A DNA stretch of 64,000 nt from Megamerina dolium (lineage: Eukaryota > Arthropoda > Insecta > Diptera > Megamerinidae): positions 12,361,139 through 12,425,138 of the forward strand of contig OY978529.1 in NCBI GenBank assembly GCA_963854835.1. Direction: 5' to 3'. The notes beneath the pieces are model-generated. The model had not been told where the DNA came from, did not search any database, and worked only from the letters and a program-made list of their open reading frames with translations. Positions 62,138 through 64,000 of the stretch are shown here, piece by piece. The translations under genes and the position numbers were made by a program. Within the stretch, counting starts at the first letter, position 1. Every line of letters starts with the position of its first letter.

Positions 62138-62981
62138 TTGAATCAACAAAATATTATCAAGAACAAGAAAAATTGCAAGAAGATGAAGAAAAGGCATCCT
62201 ATAATTCTTTCCAAAATATAATTACATTTGAACCGCCAACTATCAATCCGGCTCTACTTGAAGCAGCATCCATTGCCAGCCGTCGTCTAATGCTGGATCC
62301 AGGAGAAGATCTTACTGAAACATCTTTGGAAATAATGAAATTGCACCACTCACAACAAAAACATAAAGAAATACCCATACTCGTAACCCCCCACTCACAG
62401 CAAAAACATAAAGAAATACCAATAACCCACTCTTCGCCATCATCAGTGCCACTGGTTGCTGATTTGTCAAATTACGATGATACGCACGAAGCTAATGAAC
62501 TTATCGAACACTATAAGCGTGGCGAATTAGCACAACATGGGATACACAAAGGTTTCGCTCCAGTACCAAAATTCGAGTAAATTCTTTATTTATATCCAAA
62601 TTGTGAATGCTATATATTTATAATTTACATTGTTCTTTTCGTAACAGGTCTTCACTCCAAAACAATGAAATCATAGTACGTCAAGTAGAAGCCGCCATAG
62701 CCCCACTTCGTTCCTCAACGGAATCACCAGAGCGATCATCATCTCCAGAAAGTGATTCAATGATGATGGCAGATAGGGACGTAATGACGTTGCCGCTGCG
62801 CAAACGTAAACTCTATATGAATGAAGTGCCCAGGAACGATGTGCCCACAGAAAAAACAAATGTGAACAATGTGACTAACAATGACGACAATACGAGTACA
62901 AGCAGCGGCAACGCTGGAAATGAAATGGGAACGAGAATAATGCGAATGAATTCAGTTATACAATTCGCTAAAGCGTCTTAA
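57735..62981 (+). CDS. Kr-h1: Krueppel homolog 1, juvenile hormone-induced zinc-finger repressor
   Basis: Nuclear C2H2 transcription factor, the primary response gene of juvenile hormone and a repressor of metamorphosis. Four coding exons fit in phase (57735-57891, 58840-59564, 61144-62576, 62648-62981): 882 aa. There are eight C2H2 fingers: finger 1 FKCEQCGMSFGSKSAH (about 207-229) is separate; finger 2 (279-301) is split by intron 3 at RL|IRH; fingers 3-8 follow to about residue 471, joined by TGE(R/K)P linkers, with finger 6 carrying an extra residue (CPVDGC). Eight fingers in this spacing are diagnostic of Kr-h1. The C-terminal half is Ser/Pro-rich with a polyGln run (about 613-627) and a 15-residue tandem repeat HHSQQKHKEIPI. 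It ends RIMRMNSVIQFAKAS. The start MTEQNNAANW is the first ATG of its exon; alternative first exons are likely. Confidence 0.95.
59565..61143 (+). other. Kr-h1 intron 3
   Basis: 1.58 kb intron with GTAAGT donor and TATTTAAG acceptor, splitting zinc finger 2. It contains a short (GA)n run at 59631-59646 and a weak inverted word pair CGATGTTGT / ACAACATCG at about 60187 and 60210. No transposon recognised. Confidence 0.7.
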
Positions 62982-64000
62982 GAGAATATAAAGAATTGAA
63001 TTTATTAATTATATGCATATAAATATATAAGACTGTTAAAATAACACTTATTGTGTTACGGCGGATCGGTAATCATAAATAGCAACTGAGTGCATATGTT
63101 TCACGCCATAAGTATTACTTATATGTATCTTTTTGCAAAAGCTTGTAACATTGAAACATTGACTTAATGTTATTAGTAAAATTAAAATTGAATTGATTGA
63201 ATAGACTAGTAGAAATATGTGTAAGTAATTGGTATATTATACAGATATATTGTAGCATGTACAAAGTAACACATATTGGCATGATTAATAGCCAAATTAG
63301 AGTAATTTTTGTAAATTTTAAATAAAATGTCCCTTTTATATACATATGTAGGTACTCGTATATTAAAATGTTTAGGGGCAATGAAATTTTGGTATACTTT
63401 GATTGAGATAACGTAATACTGTCAAATTGAGAATGTATAGCAGTGAGTGAAACCAAGAATCACAGTAAATGAATCCCTTTGCTTGAAACTAAATACGTTT
63501 TAGCGCAAAATTATTAAAATAATACTTTGTTGTTTAAGTTGCCTCCTTGTTTAGTTCATATCTTGGTTTTTTCGGTTAATATTTGCAACTTATGATTTGT
63601 ATTTGTTTTATTCAAACTTACGTTAACGTTAGAAAATCTAAATAATTTTCAAGCTACATGTGAAGCTAGCCTAAAGTATGTAATTAAAGATTAACCAAAT
63701 TCATTTAATTTGGTTAATTTATATAAAGATATACAAAGATTACAAATATTTATTAAACCAAATAAAAGAAAAAAAAATGATGGAAAGATTTTATATTTGA
63801 TATTAGGTTAAATTACAATACAATGATAAATAAACATTTAGCACTAATCAATCAAAACATACGTTTACATAAGTAATAATAATACTACAACTTTTGTACG
63901 AGTTTTATATTTATACACAATAATTAACTAAAGCATAAAGATATTCTTCTATAAAATAAGCTTAGATGTTATGTAACAAACTTCCAGATACCGTAATGGA
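62982..64000 (+). other. Kr-h1 3' UTR and flank
   Basis: AT-rich, no coding. AATAAA signals near 63320, 63761 and 63829 are poly(A) candidates. The window ends without another gene. Confidence 0.5.

Overview
This is an insect nuclear window, most likely from a higher fly (Brachycera; a tephritid-like genome is my best guess). Genes are intron-split with consensus GT/AG sites, the DNA is AT-rich with long (TA)n tracts, and it is crowded with dipteran-type transposons (Tc1/mariner, P-like, BEL/Pao, copia, LOA/RTE-like LINEs, tRNA-derived SINEs). Five host genes are readable: the 3' exon of cytosolic seryl-tRNA synthetase (2-886, +); a METTL18-type histidine protein methyltransferase (2280-3380, +); a five-exon CCDC191/SFI1-like coiled-coil gene (10820-19638, +); a two-exon GABPI/ZDHHC23-like membrane protein with a DHHS motif (24214-26117, -); and the eight-zinc-finger juvenile-hormone effector Kr-h1 (57735-62981, +).

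Region by region. 1-3.4 kb: SerRS, then METTL18. 3.06-12.57 kb: an apparently perfect tandem duplication of a 4.76 kb unit (offset 4759). Its left edge lies in the last METTL18 exon and its right edge in exon 3 of the CCDC191-like gene. METTL18 is intact in the left copy, the CCDC191-like gene is intact from the right copy onward, and the join carries a truncated chimera plus a METTL18 tail fragment. 12.6-18.9 kb: a 6.3 kb intron of the CCDC191-like gene stuffed with a P-like element, a mariner relic, a MITE, a SINE with 13-bp target duplications and a decayed Tc1 element. 20.7-23.4 kb: a long-inverted-repeat element. 24.2-26.1 kb: GABPI. 26.5-45.5 kb: a transposon graveyard, including a 1.9 kb TIR element at 36323-38223 that carries a four-exon THAP-domain gene and no transposase. 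45.5-57.7 kb: the mostly noncoding upstream region of Kr-h1, holding two copies of a 32-bp module that contains a CCTCCACGTG core resembling the Kr-h1 juvenile hormone response element, and a Tc1-family element (53718-55394) with an intact transposase and identical 225-bp terminal repeats. 57.7-64 kb: Kr-h1 and its 3' flank.

The host genes are not an operon and share no obvious pathway. The functional link I can support is regulatory: Kr-h1 is the early target of the juvenile hormone receptor Met/Taiman, and its upstream region here has two matches to the E-box element that receptor uses. All calls are from reading the sequence; no database search was run.
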